Shown here in pieces: positions 51,255 to 60,460 of a stretch of 64,000 nucleotides of DNA. The stretch's first letter is position 1. Each line of letters begins with the position of its first letter. A model generated the notes under the pieces. It worked only from the letters and a program-made list of their open reading frames with translations, was not told the DNA's origin and searched no databases. The stretch is from contig NZ_JARXYZ010000009.1 in the NCBI RefSeq assembly GCF_029894125.1, positions 1 to 64,000 on the forward strand. Direction: 5' to 3'. Source of the DNA: Kitasatospora sp. MAA19 (lineage in GTDB: Bacteria > Actinomycetota > Actinomycetes > Streptomycetales > Streptomycetaceae). Both the position numbers and the translations under genes were made by a program.

Positions 51255-52643
51255 TCATCCCCGCTCACCGCCCACCGCCTCGACCGCGGGCCCGCGGATC
51301 GCCCGTAGCCCGGTGCCCAGGATCCCCGGTACCGTCAACGCCGCCGCACCCGCCAGCACCCAGGCGCACGCCCCACCCGGCACCACCGGCACCACCGACC
51401 CGGTCACCGCCCGGGCGAACGCCCCCGAGGCGACCGCCGCGACCGCCGCGCCCAGCAGCACGCCGACCGCCGTGGTGAGGGCCGCCTCGACCGACAGCAT
51501 CCGTAGCAGCTGCCGCCCGGTAGCGCCGACCAGCCGCAGCAACGCGAACTCGCGGCGCCGGTCGGCCGTCAGGGCGACCAGGGTGTTGACGGTGGAGACG
51601 GCGGCGAAGCAGACCAGCATCCCCAGCTCCGCCTCGCGCAGCCAGACGTCCGTCGCCTTCGTGACGCTGGTCGCGGCACCGGTCGCGCGGACCACGTGCT
51701 CGGCGGTGCTCGTCATGATCAACATGGTGCCCGACAATCCGACCAGCAGCGCGATCGGCACCACGGCCGAGGAGAGCCGGGCCGCATAGCCGCGCAGGTT
51801 GGCGTCGGCGAGCCAGCCCACGCCGGGGGCCAGCGCCCGCACCGGCGCGCCGAGCACGGCGGCCACGACCCGCGCGGCGAACGGCCCGAGCAGGGCCAGG
51901 GCGATCAGCAGGACCAGCGAGCCGAGCATCGTCGCCTGCCCCGCCTTGTCCAGTTCGTCGGCCGTCCGGGTGGCGGCGAGCCGCAGCAGCAGCACCCCGC
52001 CCGCCAGCACGGCCACCCCGGCCAGCAGCCGCAGCACGCCCGTCCGCCGCCGGCCGGAGGTGTCGGCGGTCAGTGCGGCCGCCGGGCTGAGCCGGGTGAT
52101 CCGCCGCGCGGCGAGAGCGGTGGCGACCAGACCGACCAGCAGCGCCACCACCAGCGCGACCAGCATCGGCCCCGGTGTTCCGGGGATCCGCAGCCCGGGT
52201 GCGGCCAACCCGCGCCGTTGGAGCGCGGCGAGGAAGCCCCCGGCGGCGAGGGCGCCGGCCGCCCAGCCGGGCACGGCTGCCAGCAGGACGGTCACCGCGA
52301 CCTGGGCGCGCACCAGCCGCCGCACCTGACGGGGTGTCGCCGCGACCGTCCGCAACAGGGCGAGGTCGCGGTGCTGCTGGCGCAGCGTGAACCCCAGCGC
52401 GTTCACCACGACGAACAGCGCGACCAGGACGGCGATCTCGCCGAACGCCCCCGCGATCAGCAACAGGCCCGGCCCGGCCACCGCCCGGCGGGCCACCGCG
52501 GCGGGGGCCGTGACCTGGGCGGCGACCAGCGAGCCGAACAGCGTCACGGTCGCCACCGCCAGGAAGAGTGCCACCGCCAGCCCGGCGAAGGCGGCCGGTC
52601 GGCGCCGGATCTGCCCGGCGGCCAGGGAGAGGACGGGGCTCAT
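51255..52643 (-). CDS. FtsX-family ABC transporter permease
   Basis: A 462-aa permease. An N-terminal helix and two FtsX-like blocks are seen: one after about residue 65 (VVVNALGFTLRQQHRDLALLRTVAATPRQVRRLVRAQ) and one near 350 (VSTVNTLVALTADRRREFALLRLVGATGRQLLRMLSVEA), each followed by helices. The duplicated ExALLRxxGATxRQ coupling motif marks a double-FtsX permease of the type involved in peptide-antibiotic resistance or lipoprotein/lipid handling. The start overlaps the ATPase stop by 4 nt. Confidence 0.88.
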   Translation of the reverse strand: MSPVLSLAAGQIRRRPAAFAGLAVALFLAVATVTLFGSLVAAQVTAPAAVARRAVAGPGLLLIAGAFGEIAVLVALFVVVNALGFTLRQQHRDLALLRTVAATPRQVRRLVRAQVAVTVLLAAVPGWAAGALAAGGFLAALQRRGLAAPGLRIPGTPGPMLVALVVALLVGLVATALAARRITRLSPAAALTADTSGRRRTGVLRLLAGVAVLAGGVLLLRLAATRTADELDKAGQATMLGSLVLLIALALLGPFAARVVAAVLGAPVRALAPGVGWLADANLRGYAARLSSAVVPIALLVGLSGTMLIMTSTAEHVVRATGAATSVTKATDVWLREAELGMLVCFAAVSTVNTLVALTADRRREFALLRLVGATGRQLLRMLSVEAALTTAVGVLLGAAVAAVASGAFARAVTGSVVPVVPGGACAWVLAGAAALTVPGILGTGLRAIRGPAVEAVGGERG

Positions 52644-53413
52644 CGTGCACCCCCGCCCAGCCGACTCAGCCGCTCGCCGACCTGCGCGGCGGTCGGTCGG
52701 ACGAGTTCGTCCACCAGCAGCCCGTCGGCCAGCAGCAGCACGCGGTCCGCGTAGCCGGCGGCCACCGGGTCGTGGGTGACCATCACGCACGTCCGCCCGT
52801 CCAGGTCCACGCCCGCGCGCAGCAGATCGAGGATGTCGTGCCCGGTCGCCCGGTCGAGCGCGCCGGTCGGCTCGTCCGCGAACACCACGTCCGGCCGCGC
52901 GACCAACGCCCGGGCGATCGCCACCCGCTGCTGCTGACCGCCGGACAACTGCCCGGGCCGGTGCCGCTCACGCCCGGACAGTCCGACCCGGGCGAGCGCC
53001 GCCAGCACCTGAGCCCGCTCCGGTCGCGCGCCCGCGAGCCGTCCGGGCAGTTCGACGTTCTGCGCGACGGTCATCGCGGGCATCAGGTTGAACGCCTGGA
53101 ACACGAACCCCACCCGGGTGCGGCGCAGCTCCGCGAGCCGCCGCTCGGGCAACCGGGACACCTCCGTCCCACCCCACCGCACGGTGCCCCGGGTGGGACG
53201 GTCCATCCCGGCGAGGCAGTGCAGCAGCGTCGTCTTGCCGGAGCCGGAGGGGCCCATCACCGCCGTGAACGTCCCCGGCGCGAAGGCCACCGACACCCCA
53301 CGCAACGCCCGGACGGCAGCCCCGCCCCGCCCGTACTCCCGGTGCAGCCCGTCCCCGGCCAGCGCCGCACCCGCCACCCCGTCGTCCGCCGCCGCCACGG
53401 CGGCTGTCGTCAT
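52640..53413 (-). CDS. ABC transporter ATPase (MacB/LolD type)
   Basis: A 257-aa ATPase: Walker A GPSGSGKTT, Q-loop FVFQAFNLMP, signature LSGGQQQR, Walker B VVFADEPTGALD, switch VMVTHD. Among several Met codons the one at 53413 has GGAGGG at a 10-nt spacing. It is the first gene of an operon with the permease and probably the histidine kinase. With the response regulator it resembles stress-sensing transport modules, but the order (regulator convergent) is unusual. Confidence 0.92.
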   Translation of the reverse strand: MTTAAVAAADDGVAGAALAGDGLHREYGRGGAAVRALRGVSVAFAPGTFTAVMGPSGSGKTTLLHCLAGMDRPTRGTVRWGGTEVSRLPERRLAELRRTRVGFVFQAFNLMPAMTVAQNVELPGRLAGARPERAQVLAALARVGLSGRERHRPGQLSGGQQQRVAIARALVARPDVVFADEPTGALDRATGHDILDLLRAGVDLDGRTCVMVTHDPVAAGYADRVLLLADGLLVDELVRPTAAQVGERLSRLGGGAR

Positions 53414-53790
53414 CCCGTTCATGCCCTCCATCCTGGGCATGCGAAGCCGCACGATCGATTGTGCTGGCCCCCCGATTCGAGGTTCGGAAAACCGAACCCC
53501 CCAGCTCGCCCTGAGTCCCGTCCCAGAACCACCTGAGCGACGGCACGGAGCCGCATGCCCCGTGAACGGCGATGTAGTGCGCGACCGGGAATGGCGCAGC
53601 GAGAGCGATCCGGGCGGCACCAGAGCGCGTGGAGGCCGGATTCCCGGTCGGTGAGCGCGTCTTCGGCGGCCAGGTCGTCGACTCGGCGAGCAGCGCCCCG
53701 CCCGCTCCCCCTCCGTCGCCGCGAAGCGTCTCCTCGCCCTCACCTGCCGGGTATGCGCGAACCGTCCGGCCGACGGGGGATCATGACCGG
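53414..53790. other. Divergent intergenic region
   Basis: About 375 nt between the ATPase gene (-) and the next gene (+). It must hold both promoters. Upstream alternative starts of the rightward gene exist (to 53629) but give Pro/Ser-rich text without homology. No clear operator was seen. Confidence 0.4.
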
Positions 53791-54405
53791 GTGACCATCG
53801 ACCTGCTGCCCGGCCGCGGCGTCCGCCTGCCGGCGCCGCTGCCCGAGCTGCGCTTCGGCCTCACCGAGGCATCCGCCCTCCGACTGCTGTCCCCGCACGG
53901 CGAGGCCCTCCCGGACGGCACACCGGTCCCGGCTGACGCAGCAGTCCTCAGCGGCACACCGAACCCGCACGGAACAACGATCCCCGGCGGCGTGCATCCC
54001 ACCTTCGTCTGCGGCTCGACCTGGGCCCTGCACTTCGCCCTCCCCGGGGTGGGCATCACCCTCTGTTCGGGCGAGGGCGAACGCCTTCGGAGCGTCTTCG
54101 TCTCCCGCCGCCCGGTGGCGGGCGAGGCCGCCTGCCCGGTCGGCCTCCACGGCGTCGACGTCTTCGGCCGGCCCGCCCACGAGGTGGTCGAGGCGCTGCG
54201 CGCCGGGGGCCTGCCCGTGCCCGACCCCACCCACGGCCGCGTCCGGTACGGCACGCTGCACCTCAGCCGGGACGCCCCCGCCCCTCGGCCCCCGGCAGGC
54301 GGGCGAAAGCCGCGCCACGAACTCCCGTTCACCTTCGGCCTCGTCTCCCTCTCCGCCCCCGAATCCGCCACCCCGCGCCCACCCCACCCCCAGGAGTCGA
54401 CATGA
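53791..54405 (+). CDS. Unrecognised protein upstream of a ketopantoate-reductase-like gene
   Basis: A 204-aa soluble protein, start GTG 53791 (VTIDLLPGRGVRLPAPLPELRFGLTEASALRLL). It alternates short strands (FVCGSTWALHFALPGVGITLCSG, LRSVFVSRRPV) and ends in a Pro-rich tail. I do not recognise a family. Its stop overlaps the next gene start (ATGA), so the products are likely made together. Confidence 0.55.
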   Translation: MTIDLLPGRGVRLPAPLPELRFGLTEASALRLLSPHGEALPDGTPVPADAAVLSGTPNPHGTTIPGGVHPTFVCGSTWALHFALPGVGITLCSGEGERLRSVFVSRRPVAGEAACPVGLHGVDVFGRPAHEVVEALRAGGLPVPDPTHGRVRYGTLHLSRDAPAPRPPAGGRKPRHELPFTFGLVSLSAPESATPRPPHPQEST

Positions 54406-55304
54406 CCACCACCCCGATCAGCACCACCCCCCTGACCATCGCCGTCCTCGGACCGGGCGGCGTCGGCGGCCTGCTCGCCGGCCTGCTCGCGCGTGCCGGG
54501 CACCGGGTGATCTGCCTGGCCGGCGAGGACACCGCCGCCGTCCTCAACCGGGACGGACTGCACGTCCGCAGCGGGCAGTTCGGCGAGTTCACCGCCCGGG
54601 TCGAGGCCGCCACCGAACTGCGCGAGCCGGTCGACGCCGTGTTCGTGACCGTGAAGGAGACCGCGCTGGCCGACGCCCTCGACCGGCTGCCGCCGCAGGT
54701 CCTCGGCGCCGCCGTCGTGGTGCCGCTGCTCAACGGGCTCGACCACGTCGCGGCGCTGCGCGAGCGCTACCCGACCGGGCAGGTCGCGGCCGGCACGATC
54801 CGGGTCGAGGCCACCCGGACCGCTCCCGGGCGGATCGAGCACACGAGCCCCTTCGTCGTGCTCGAACTCGCCGGGCCGGTGGCGGACTTGGCCGATCGGC
54901 TGCGGCGCACCGGGCTCACCGTCGAACTGCGCGAGGACGAAACGGCGATGCTCTGGAGCAAGCTCTCCTTCCTCGCCCCGTTCGCGCTGCTGACCACCCG
55001 GTACCGCAGCGAGATCGGCGTCGTCCGCACCGCGCACCGGCCCGAACTGCTCACCGTGCTCGACGAGATCGCGACCGTCTCCGGCGCGGCCGGTGCCCCG
55101 GCGGACGCACCGGCCCTGCTCACCGTCTTCGACCGGCTGCCCGGGTCGATGAAGTCCTCGATGCAGCGCGACGTGGAGGCGGGCCGCCCGACCGAGCTGG
55201 ACGCCATCGGCGGCGCCGTCCTGCGGGCCGCCGCCGCGCACGGGATCGACACCCCGGCCCTGGCCCGACTGGTGCGCGAGCTGTCCGAACCGGCCAAGCA
55301 GTAG
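54402..55304 (+). CDS. Ketopantoate reductase-family (ApbA/PanE) oxidoreductase
   Basis: A 300-aa protein with the nucleotide-binding GPGGVGGLLAGLLARAGHRV, the catalytic Lys region VTVKETALADAL, the Asn in PLLNGLDH, and the C-terminal domain ETAMLWSKLSFLAPFALLTT. The family reduces 2-dehydropantoate with NADPH in pantothenate synthesis, but streptomycetes carry several paralogues with unknown substrates, so panE is not assigned. AGGAG precedes the ATG. Confidence 0.87.
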   Translation: MTTTPISTTPLTIAVLGPGGVGGLLAGLLARAGHRVICLAGEDTAAVLNRDGLHVRSGQFGEFTARVEAATELREPVDAVFVTVKETALADALDRLPPQVLGAAVVVPLLNGLDHVAALRERYPTGQVAAGTIRVEATRTAPGRIEHTSPFVVLELAGPVADLADRLRRTGLTVELREDETAMLWSKLSFLAPFALLTTRYRSEIGVVRTAHRPELLTVLDEIATVSGAAGAPADAPALLTVFDRLPGSMKSSMQRDVEAGRPTELDAIGGAVLRAAAAHGIDTPALARLVRELSEPAKQ

Positions 55305-55344
55305 TGCTTGCGGCGGCGTTCACGTCACGGGTAGAACTCGTGAC

Positions 55345-55923
55345 GTGACGTCAGCCACCCACCGCAACGCTCCCGCATGGAGCCACGTCGAGGACTTCCT
55401 GCGCGCACACGAGGCCGACCGGATCCCGCATCCGGGTGGCACGTTGCTGGCGCACCTGGCCCGGGTCGCCGCCCTGCTGGCCCAGTGGGGCACCGAATCC
55501 GCCGTCCAGGCCGCCGGGTTCTGCCACGCCGCCTACGGGACGGACGGATTCGACGGCGCCCTGCTCGGACTCGGCGATCGGGACGCCCTGGTCGAACTCA
55601 TCGGCCCACGCGCCGAGTCGCTGGTCTACCTGTACGCGAGCTGCGGGCGGGCCGCTGTCTACCCGCGCCTCGGCCGGGACGAACGGCCGCTGTTCCACGA
55701 CCGGTTCACCGGATCGGACCACACCCCGCCGGAGGAGGACCTGCGCGCCTTCCTCGCCCTGACCGCCGCCAACGAGCTCGACGTCCTCGCGCACAACGCC
55801 GGGCTGGCCACCCGGTACGGCCCTGGCCTGTACGAACTGTTCGCCCGGACCAGGGACTTGCTGCCCGCCCCGGCCTGGGCGTACTGCGTACGGCAGATCG
55901 GACCCGACGCCACCGGAATGTGA
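55345..55923 (+). CDS. DUF6817-like (HD-like) protein
   Basis: A 192-aa protein starting at GTG 55345. HPGGTLLAHLARVAALLAQWG, AVQAAGFCHAAYGTDGF and LVELIGPRAESLVYLYASC resemble the DUF6817 pattern, in which spaced His residues look like a degenerate HD phosphohydrolase site. No activity is known. It follows the reductase gene by 40 nt and could share its transcript. Confidence 0.6.
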   Translation: MTSATHRNAPAWSHVEDFLRAHEADRIPHPGGTLLAHLARVAALLAQWGTESAVQAAGFCHAAYGTDGFDGALLGLGDRDALVELIGPRAESLVYLYASCGRAAVYPRLGRDERPLFHDRFTGSDHTPPEEDLRAFLALTAANELDVLAHNAGLATRYGPGLYELFARTRDLLPAPAWAYCVRQIGPDATGM

Positions 55924-56036
55924 TCCTCCGTCAACTTCCCTCCTGGCCGATAGTAAAGGTTCACCCATGATTCACCCGGCCGGACGGAACCACCGGCGGG
56001 CGATCGGGCGTTGTTGCCGGCGGGAGGGATACAGAC

Positions 56037-56438
56037 ATGACAAAGAAACCGTACCGATTGGCCGCCGCCGCACTCGCGCTGCTCGCCACCGCCCCGTTGC
56101 TCAGCGCGTGCAAGGACGTCGACCAGGCGCTCGACTGCGGGAACCGGGCCGTCAGCATCGCCGGCGACGTCCAGGACCTTGCCGGATCGGCCATCAACGT
56201 CGGCCAGCTCACCGACCAGGAGCGTCGCAAGCACACCGCCGACGCGCTGAAGAAGGTCGGTGACGACATCAAGAAGCTCCGCGACAACAACAGCGGAGAC
56301 AAGATCGACAAGGCCACCGACAAGCTGAACAAAGCCGTTACCAACGCCCAGGACAACGTCTCCAAGGGCAAGCTGCCGGACATCGGTGCGATCACCGATG
56401 CCGCCGGCGACGTGACCAAGGCCTGCGCCGGATCCTGA
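56037..56438 (+). CDS. Small secreted lipoprotein
   Basis: A 133-aa protein with a lipoprotein signal (LAAAALALLATAPLLSAC, lipobox LSAC) and a helical, Lys/Asp-rich body (VGDDIKKLRDNNSGDKIDKATDKLNKAVTNA) that suggests a short coiled coil. Its two Cys after the lipidation site (LDCGN, TKACAGS) could pair. Function unknown. A hairpin follows. Confidence 0.78.
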   Translation: MTKKPYRLAAAALALLATAPLLSACKDVDQALDCGNRAVSIAGDVQDLAGSAINVGQLTDQERRKHTADALKKVGDDIKKLRDNNSGDKIDKATDKLNKAVTNAQDNVSKGKLPDIGAITDAAGDVTKACAGS

Positions 56439-56497
56439 CCCCGGTCCTGGCCCTGATCCCGAACCCGATCCTGGCCCTGATCCACCGACCGCACCAC

Positions 56498-56533
56498 CGG
56501 CTTCCGGCTCCGCACCCGCGGGGCCGGAAGCCG
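56498..56533 (+). terminator. 11-bp hairpin after the lipoprotein gene
   Basis: CGGCTTCCGGC pairs with GCCGGAAGCCG around a 14-nt loop, 60 nt past the lipoprotein stop. Confidence 0.6.
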
Positions 56534-56624
56534 CCCAGGGCGTGTCCCGGCCCGTCGCCCACCGCCCGGGCCCCGCCGGACGGTAGGAATGGCACCGGGA
56601 CCGAACCGCACCACGGAGGCACCG

Positions 56625-57041
56625 GTGAACCACCCGATCCTCGACCAGATCCGCGAGCTCCGCGCCGAGTTGACGCCCGGGGACGCCGCCCCCGCACTCC
56701 TCATCGCGCTCGCCGACGGCACGGCCCCGCGCTCGGCCCTGGCCGAACTCGCCGCCCAGCAACGACGGATCATCACCTCCGACCGGCGCAGCCTGCTGCT
56801 GCTCGCCACCCGCTGCGCCGACCACCCGGTGGGCGCCTGGTTCGCCACCCTCGCCGAGGGTGAGATCCTGAACGGCGAGCCCGCCGCCACGTCCGCCGCC
56901 CTGGTCGCCAACTTCGCCGCCTGGGGTGATCGTTTCATCTGCCATGCCGCCATCCTGGCGTACCGTCAGGATGGTGCGACAAGCGACCGACACCGGGCAG
57001 TTGCTCCGCCCGGCCAGTGCCAGTCTCGGCATTCAACGTAG
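56625..57041 (+). CDS. Probably truncated helical protein, unrecognised
   Basis: GTG 56625 follows GGAGG at good spacing and opens 138 aa: NHPILDQIRELRAELTPGDA, LADGTAPRSALAELAAQQRRI, LLLLATRCADHPVGAWFATLAEGE. The helical, ADGTAP-bearing pattern resembles the first half of all-helical (TenA-like) proteins of about 220 aa. After WGDRFICHAAILAYRQDG the text becomes unstructured and stops. A 3' truncation or frameshift near 56970 is likely, but no second-half frame was found. Confidence 0.4.
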   Translation: MNHPILDQIRELRAELTPGDAAPALLIALADGTAPRSALAELAAQQRRIITSDRRSLLLLATRCADHPVGAWFATLAEGEILNGEPAATSAALVANFAAWGDRFICHAAILAYRQDGATSDRHRAVAPPGQCQSRHST

Positions 57042-57236
57042 GTGAAGCGTGTCACCATTCTTCGGTGAGACTGCTCAACCTTCACTGCGACTGGAAGACC
57101 GACATCGCGAGTTCAACCTGAGTAGTTGTACAGTCCCGCGTGGCTGACCGGGTCAGGAGCCGACTGAGCGCCAGAACCTTCTGTCGCCATCAAGTCGCGG
57201 GCGGCTCCGAGAGGGAATTGCCCGGTGCGATCGTGA

Positions 57237-58550
57237 TCAATGACGAGGTAGGGCCGGCTCGTCATCAGAATCCAGCGGAAGTTTGGAATTGCTCGTTGCC
57301 GGGCGGGACGTCGGCAGGTCCCGGCATCGCCGGATCGGGGAGAAGAGCAGGATCAGTGCGGCGAGTGGGACCCCCGCTGTCATGATGGCCATGGCACTGC
57401 GGAGGCTGAGTGCGGTTCCGAGTGCGCCGCCGAGCAGTGCTCCGATGGGGATCGTTCCGTAGCTGAGAAATGCGGTGCTTGCGGTGAGGCGACCGAGGAG
57501 ATCCGGCGGGCAGTAACGTTGCTGGAAGCTCGCCTTGATGATGTTGCCAGCGACGACGCCCGCGGAGACGCTGAAGCCACCTGTCACAAAGAGCAGGATC
57601 CCGGCTCCGCCGACGGTCAGCGGGATGAGCAGACCGAGCACGGGAAGGCCCAGTTCGAACAGCAGTATCGCGCGGGCCGTGCCGATCCGGTGAGCAACCC
57701 GGCGTGCGGCGAATGCCCCAGCTACGCCTCCGGCACTGGTCGCCGCGATCAGTACGCCGACCGTCCCCGGGGTCAGGCCGACGCTCCGGACCAGAAAGTC
57801 CACCTGGATTGACTGGTATCCCATAAGAGCCAGGTTGGAGGCGGCCCCGAAGAGTGTGAACGTGCGAAACCAGGGGTCGACGGCGATCAGCCGCAGGCCT
57901 TCGCGGACTTCACTGATCAGTGAAGTGGGGCGATGTTCGGTTCTGGTGATGCGTGGCTCGCGGTGCCGGATGCCTGCGAGGCACAGGAGGGAGACGAGGA
58001 ATGTCGCGGCGTTGGCGAACATCCCGTTCACCGCACCTGCCAACTGTGCGATCAGGCCACCGGAGCCGAGCCCGGCAATCTGCGCGGCGGATGCGCTGCC
58101 GTGCAGTTTGGCGTTGCCTTCGGGCTGGTCATCGGGTTCCAGAATGCTGGGGAGATAGGCGCTGTAGGCGGTTTGGAAGAACACCGCTGCCGTGCCTGTC
58201 AGCAGGGCGACGGCCAGCAGTAGTCCGATACTCAGCTGGCCGGACCATGCGGTGACCGGGACGCTGGCGAAGAGTACGACGGAGACCGCGGCGGCGGCCA
58301 GCATGATCGGTCTGCGTCGCAGCCGGTCCACCCAGACACCGACCGGGAGACCGATGATCAGCCAAGGGGCCCAGGCGGCGGCGCTCAGCAGGCCGACCTC
58401 GAACGTACTGACGTGCAGGATGGAGACGGCGACCAGTGGCATCGCCACCCCGGTGACGGACGCGCCGAACTTGCCGGCGGTCTCGCCGCACCACAGCAGG
58501 CGGAAGTCGCGGTGGCGACGCAGGAGGCCACCGCGTATGCCGTAGCTCAT
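57237..58550 (-). CDS. MFS exporter controlled by an ArsR-type regulator
   Basis: A 437-aa, 12-helix transporter of the same MFS_3/EntS-like group as the NRPS-locus exporter: RRHRDFRLLWCGETAGKFGASVTGVAMPLVAVSIL, VWVDRLRRRPIML, AYLPSILEPDDQPEGNAKLHGSASAAQIAG and FQQRYCPPDLLGRLTASTAFLSYGTIP. Codon use is less GC-extreme than in neighbours. ATG overlaps the regulator stop (ATGA), so export is coupled to that repressor. Substrate unknown, probably a drug-like compound. Confidence 0.87.
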   Translation of the reverse strand: MSYGIRGGLLRRHRDFRLLWCGETAGKFGASVTGVAMPLVAVSILHVSTFEVGLLSAAAWAPWLIIGLPVGVWVDRLRRRPIMLAAAAVSVVLFASVPVTAWSGQLSIGLLLAVALLTGTAAVFFQTAYSAYLPSILEPDDQPEGNAKLHGSASAAQIAGLGSGGLIAQLAGAVNGMFANAATFLVSLLCLAGIRHREPRITRTEHRPTSLISEVREGLRLIAVDPWFRTFTLFGAASNLALMGYQSIQVDFLVRSVGLTPGTVGVLIAATSAGGVAGAFAARRVAHRIGTARAILLFELGLPVLGLLIPLTVGGAGILLFVTGGFSVSAGVVAGNIIKASFQQRYCPPDLLGRLTASTAFLSYGTIPIGALLGGALGTALSLRSAMAIMTAGVPLAALILLFSPIRRCRDLPTSRPATSNSKLPLDSDDEPALPRH

Positions 58551-59152
58551 GCGGAGCCACGCTCCTTGCGGGGGAAGGACTGGAGCTGCACGACGACAGG
58601 AAGCGCGTCCGGGGCGGGCTCTGCGTCCGGAGCAGGGGTATGGCGGGCGATGACAGCCATCAGCTCCGCGTTGAGCGCCTCCAGCTGCTTCGGGGTCATC
58701 CGCAGGTCACTCCAGTCCGAGACGGTGCCGGCGCTCCGCCACCTGTCGTCCCAGTCCTCGCTGATGTAGTTCACGACCCGGCTGAAGTACTGCTGCAGCA
58801 GTTCGTGCAAATAGACCGACAGCGCGCCCCGGGTGTCGGGATCGTCGCGGAAATCGGCAGTGTTCAGCTCATTCGAGACGTCGACCCTTCTCCACCAGCG
58901 CTCGCGTTTCGTGCCCCGTCCGGTTTCCTCCACGATGAAGCCGTGCTCGGCGAGGTGGCGTAAGTGCCAACTGATGGTGCCGGTGTTCTCCCCGAGGCGT
59001 TCGGCGAGCCTGGTGGCGGTTGCAGGGCCGTCCAGACTGAGCAGTTCAAAGATGTTCATCCGCAGCGGATGGGCCAGCCCCCGCAGGCTGCGCGCATCGA
59101 GGCGCCGGGTGGGCTTGGCGGGCTGTGATGTGCGTTCGGGTTCGTCGGACAT
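58547..59152 (-). CDS. ArsR-type winged-helix repressor
   Basis: A 201-aa regulator: LRGLAHPLRMNIFELLSLDGPATATRLAERLGE and NTGTISWHLRHLAEHGFIVEE give the HTH and recognition helix, and TGRGTKRERWWRR the wing. The C-terminal half is helical without the Cys metal sites of true ArsR, so it is a HTH_20-type drug or metabolite sensor. It is first in an operon with the MFS gene; palindromes just upstream (59167-59203) are likely its operator. Confidence 0.88.
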   Translation of the reverse strand: MSDEPERTSQPAKPTRRLDARSLRGLAHPLRMNIFELLSLDGPATATRLAERLGENTGTISWHLRHLAEHGFIVEETGRGTKRERWWRRVDVSNELNTADFRDDPDTRGALSVYLHELLQQYFSRVVNYISEDWDDRWRSAGTVSDWSDLRMTPKQLEALNAELMAVIARHTPAPDAEPAPDALPVVVQLQSFPRKERGSA

Positions 59153-59166
59153 GCCAACAGCGTAAG

Positions 59167-59203
59167 ATGCAGAGTCTCCTCTGCATAGGGGTCTCTGCAG
59201 AGA
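59167..59203. promoter_or_regulatory. Two CTCTGCA-type palindromes, putative ArsR operator
   Basis: ATGCAGAG-TCTC-CTCTGCAT (59167-59186) and TCTCTGCAGAGA (59192-59203) are perfect dyads sharing CTCTGCA half-sites. They lie 15-51 nt upstream of the regulator start, where autorepression would act. Confidence 0.7.
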
Positions 59204-59390
59204 AGGCTCTGCCAGTGCGTGGCCTCGCTGTCGGCTCGGTGGGTGAGACGGGACAATCGATGTCCCGTCTCATTTGATCTTTGCCGTTTGCATGGTGCCT
59301 GAACTGGGCTGATGTAACGGGTCGTGAGACCGGATGGCCTCGCTGGTCTCACATCTCGTTGTCGCTCAGGCGGGTTTGGTGCCGGGCGTC

Positions 59391-60022
59391 TCAGGTTCGG
59401 TTGCCGCTGATCTGCGTTTCGAGGTGGGAGAGGTTGAGGAGTCGATAGACCGTCGACTGGGAGACCTTGAACTTCTTGGCCAGGGCGGGAACGCGGGCGC
59501 CGTCAGCGTGCTGCTGGATGAGGTCCTGGACCTGGTGGTCGGTGAGCTTGGAAGGACAGCCGCCGATGCGCCCACGGACTCGGGCGGAAGCGAGGCCGTC
59601 GTTGGTGTTCGCGGCGACGAACTGCGCGTTGAGATCGGCGAGGATGGCGAGCATGCCGAAGAGGTCGCGGCCGTCGAGGCTTTCGCTGTCGATCTGCCGC
59701 TGGAGGCGGACGCCGCGGTTGCGGAGGTCGGTGCCCAGGACGACCAGGTTCTGGACGGAGTAGAAGAGTCGGTCCAGGCGCGTGATCTTGAGGGTGTCGC
59801 CGGCCCGGAGGCGGGGCAACAGCAGGTCGTGCTCGGGCCAGGCTGATTTGTGGCCGTTGGCGCGCTCGACGTAGATGTCCTTCTCGGCGACGCCGGCCGC
59901 GAGGAGCGTGCTGATCTGGGTGACCGGGCTGGGCCGATCACGGTGCGGACATAGCCAACGGTCATCGGGCCGTCGGCGCGTTCGACCACCGGGGAGTCGA
60001 GCCGGCGGTTGTTTCGGGTCAT
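59391..60022 (-). pseudogene. Serine resolvase/invertase, frameshifted, catalytic Ser region altered
   Basis: From ATG 60022 the product opens MTRNNRRLDSPVVERADGP and reaches MTVGYVRTVIGPAR. Then a missing G (GCCCGGTCACC where GCCCGGGTCACC would keep frame, about 59925) moves the rest to another frame: VTQISTLLAAGVAEKDIYVE, LLLPRLRAGDTLKITRLDRLF, the resolvase core, and a C-terminal Hin-type HTH (ARVPALAKKFKVSQSTVYRLL). The usual YxRVS with its nucleophile Ser is YVRTVIG here, so the enzyme would be inactive even without the frameshift. Confidence 0.8.
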
Positions 60023-60460
60023 CGGGCTCCCGCGTGGGTGTGGTGGTGGTGCTCGGCCTCGATCCAGAGGGTGAGAGGGTCGTTGGAGGCGATCTTGTCG
60101 TCCCAGTAGCCGAGGGCGGCGCGGTCGCGAACCTCCTGGACGAAGCGCCGGTAGTCACCGGTGCCGCCGGTGAACGGCAGCGCCCGCAGGGCGGGTGTCA
60201 GGAAGAGGTCAGCCAGCGCGACGACCTCGGGATAGCTGCAGGCCGCGAGGGTGACGCTCTGGCCGTGACCGGCCTAGGCCGGGCCGCGCAAGGCGGATCG
60301 GCGGCGGTCCAGGGCCTGGGTGAAGCGCCGGTTGTCCCACCACGTGCCGCAGATCCGCAGAGCGTCGTCCATCGCCCGGCCGACGTCCTGCCAGCCGTGC
60401 CGGCGGATCAGCCGGTAGTGGCGGCGCTGGGCCTGGATGCCCTGGCAGGGGGCCGGCTCG
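60019..60460 (-). pseudogene. Mobile-element-associated gene with in-frame TAG
   Basis: One minus-strand frame reads continuous protein-like text from about 60460 to TGA 60019: CQGIQAQRRHYRLIRRHGWQ, DALRICGTWWDNRRFTQALD, then a TAG at 60274-60276, then AGHGQSVTLAACSYPEVVAL and DKIASNDPLTLWIEAEH. Its stop overlaps the resolvase start (ATGA), so the pair was an operon. The 5' end is missing: it merges with a lipoprotein gene in another frame. I do not recognise the family. Confidence 0.6.
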
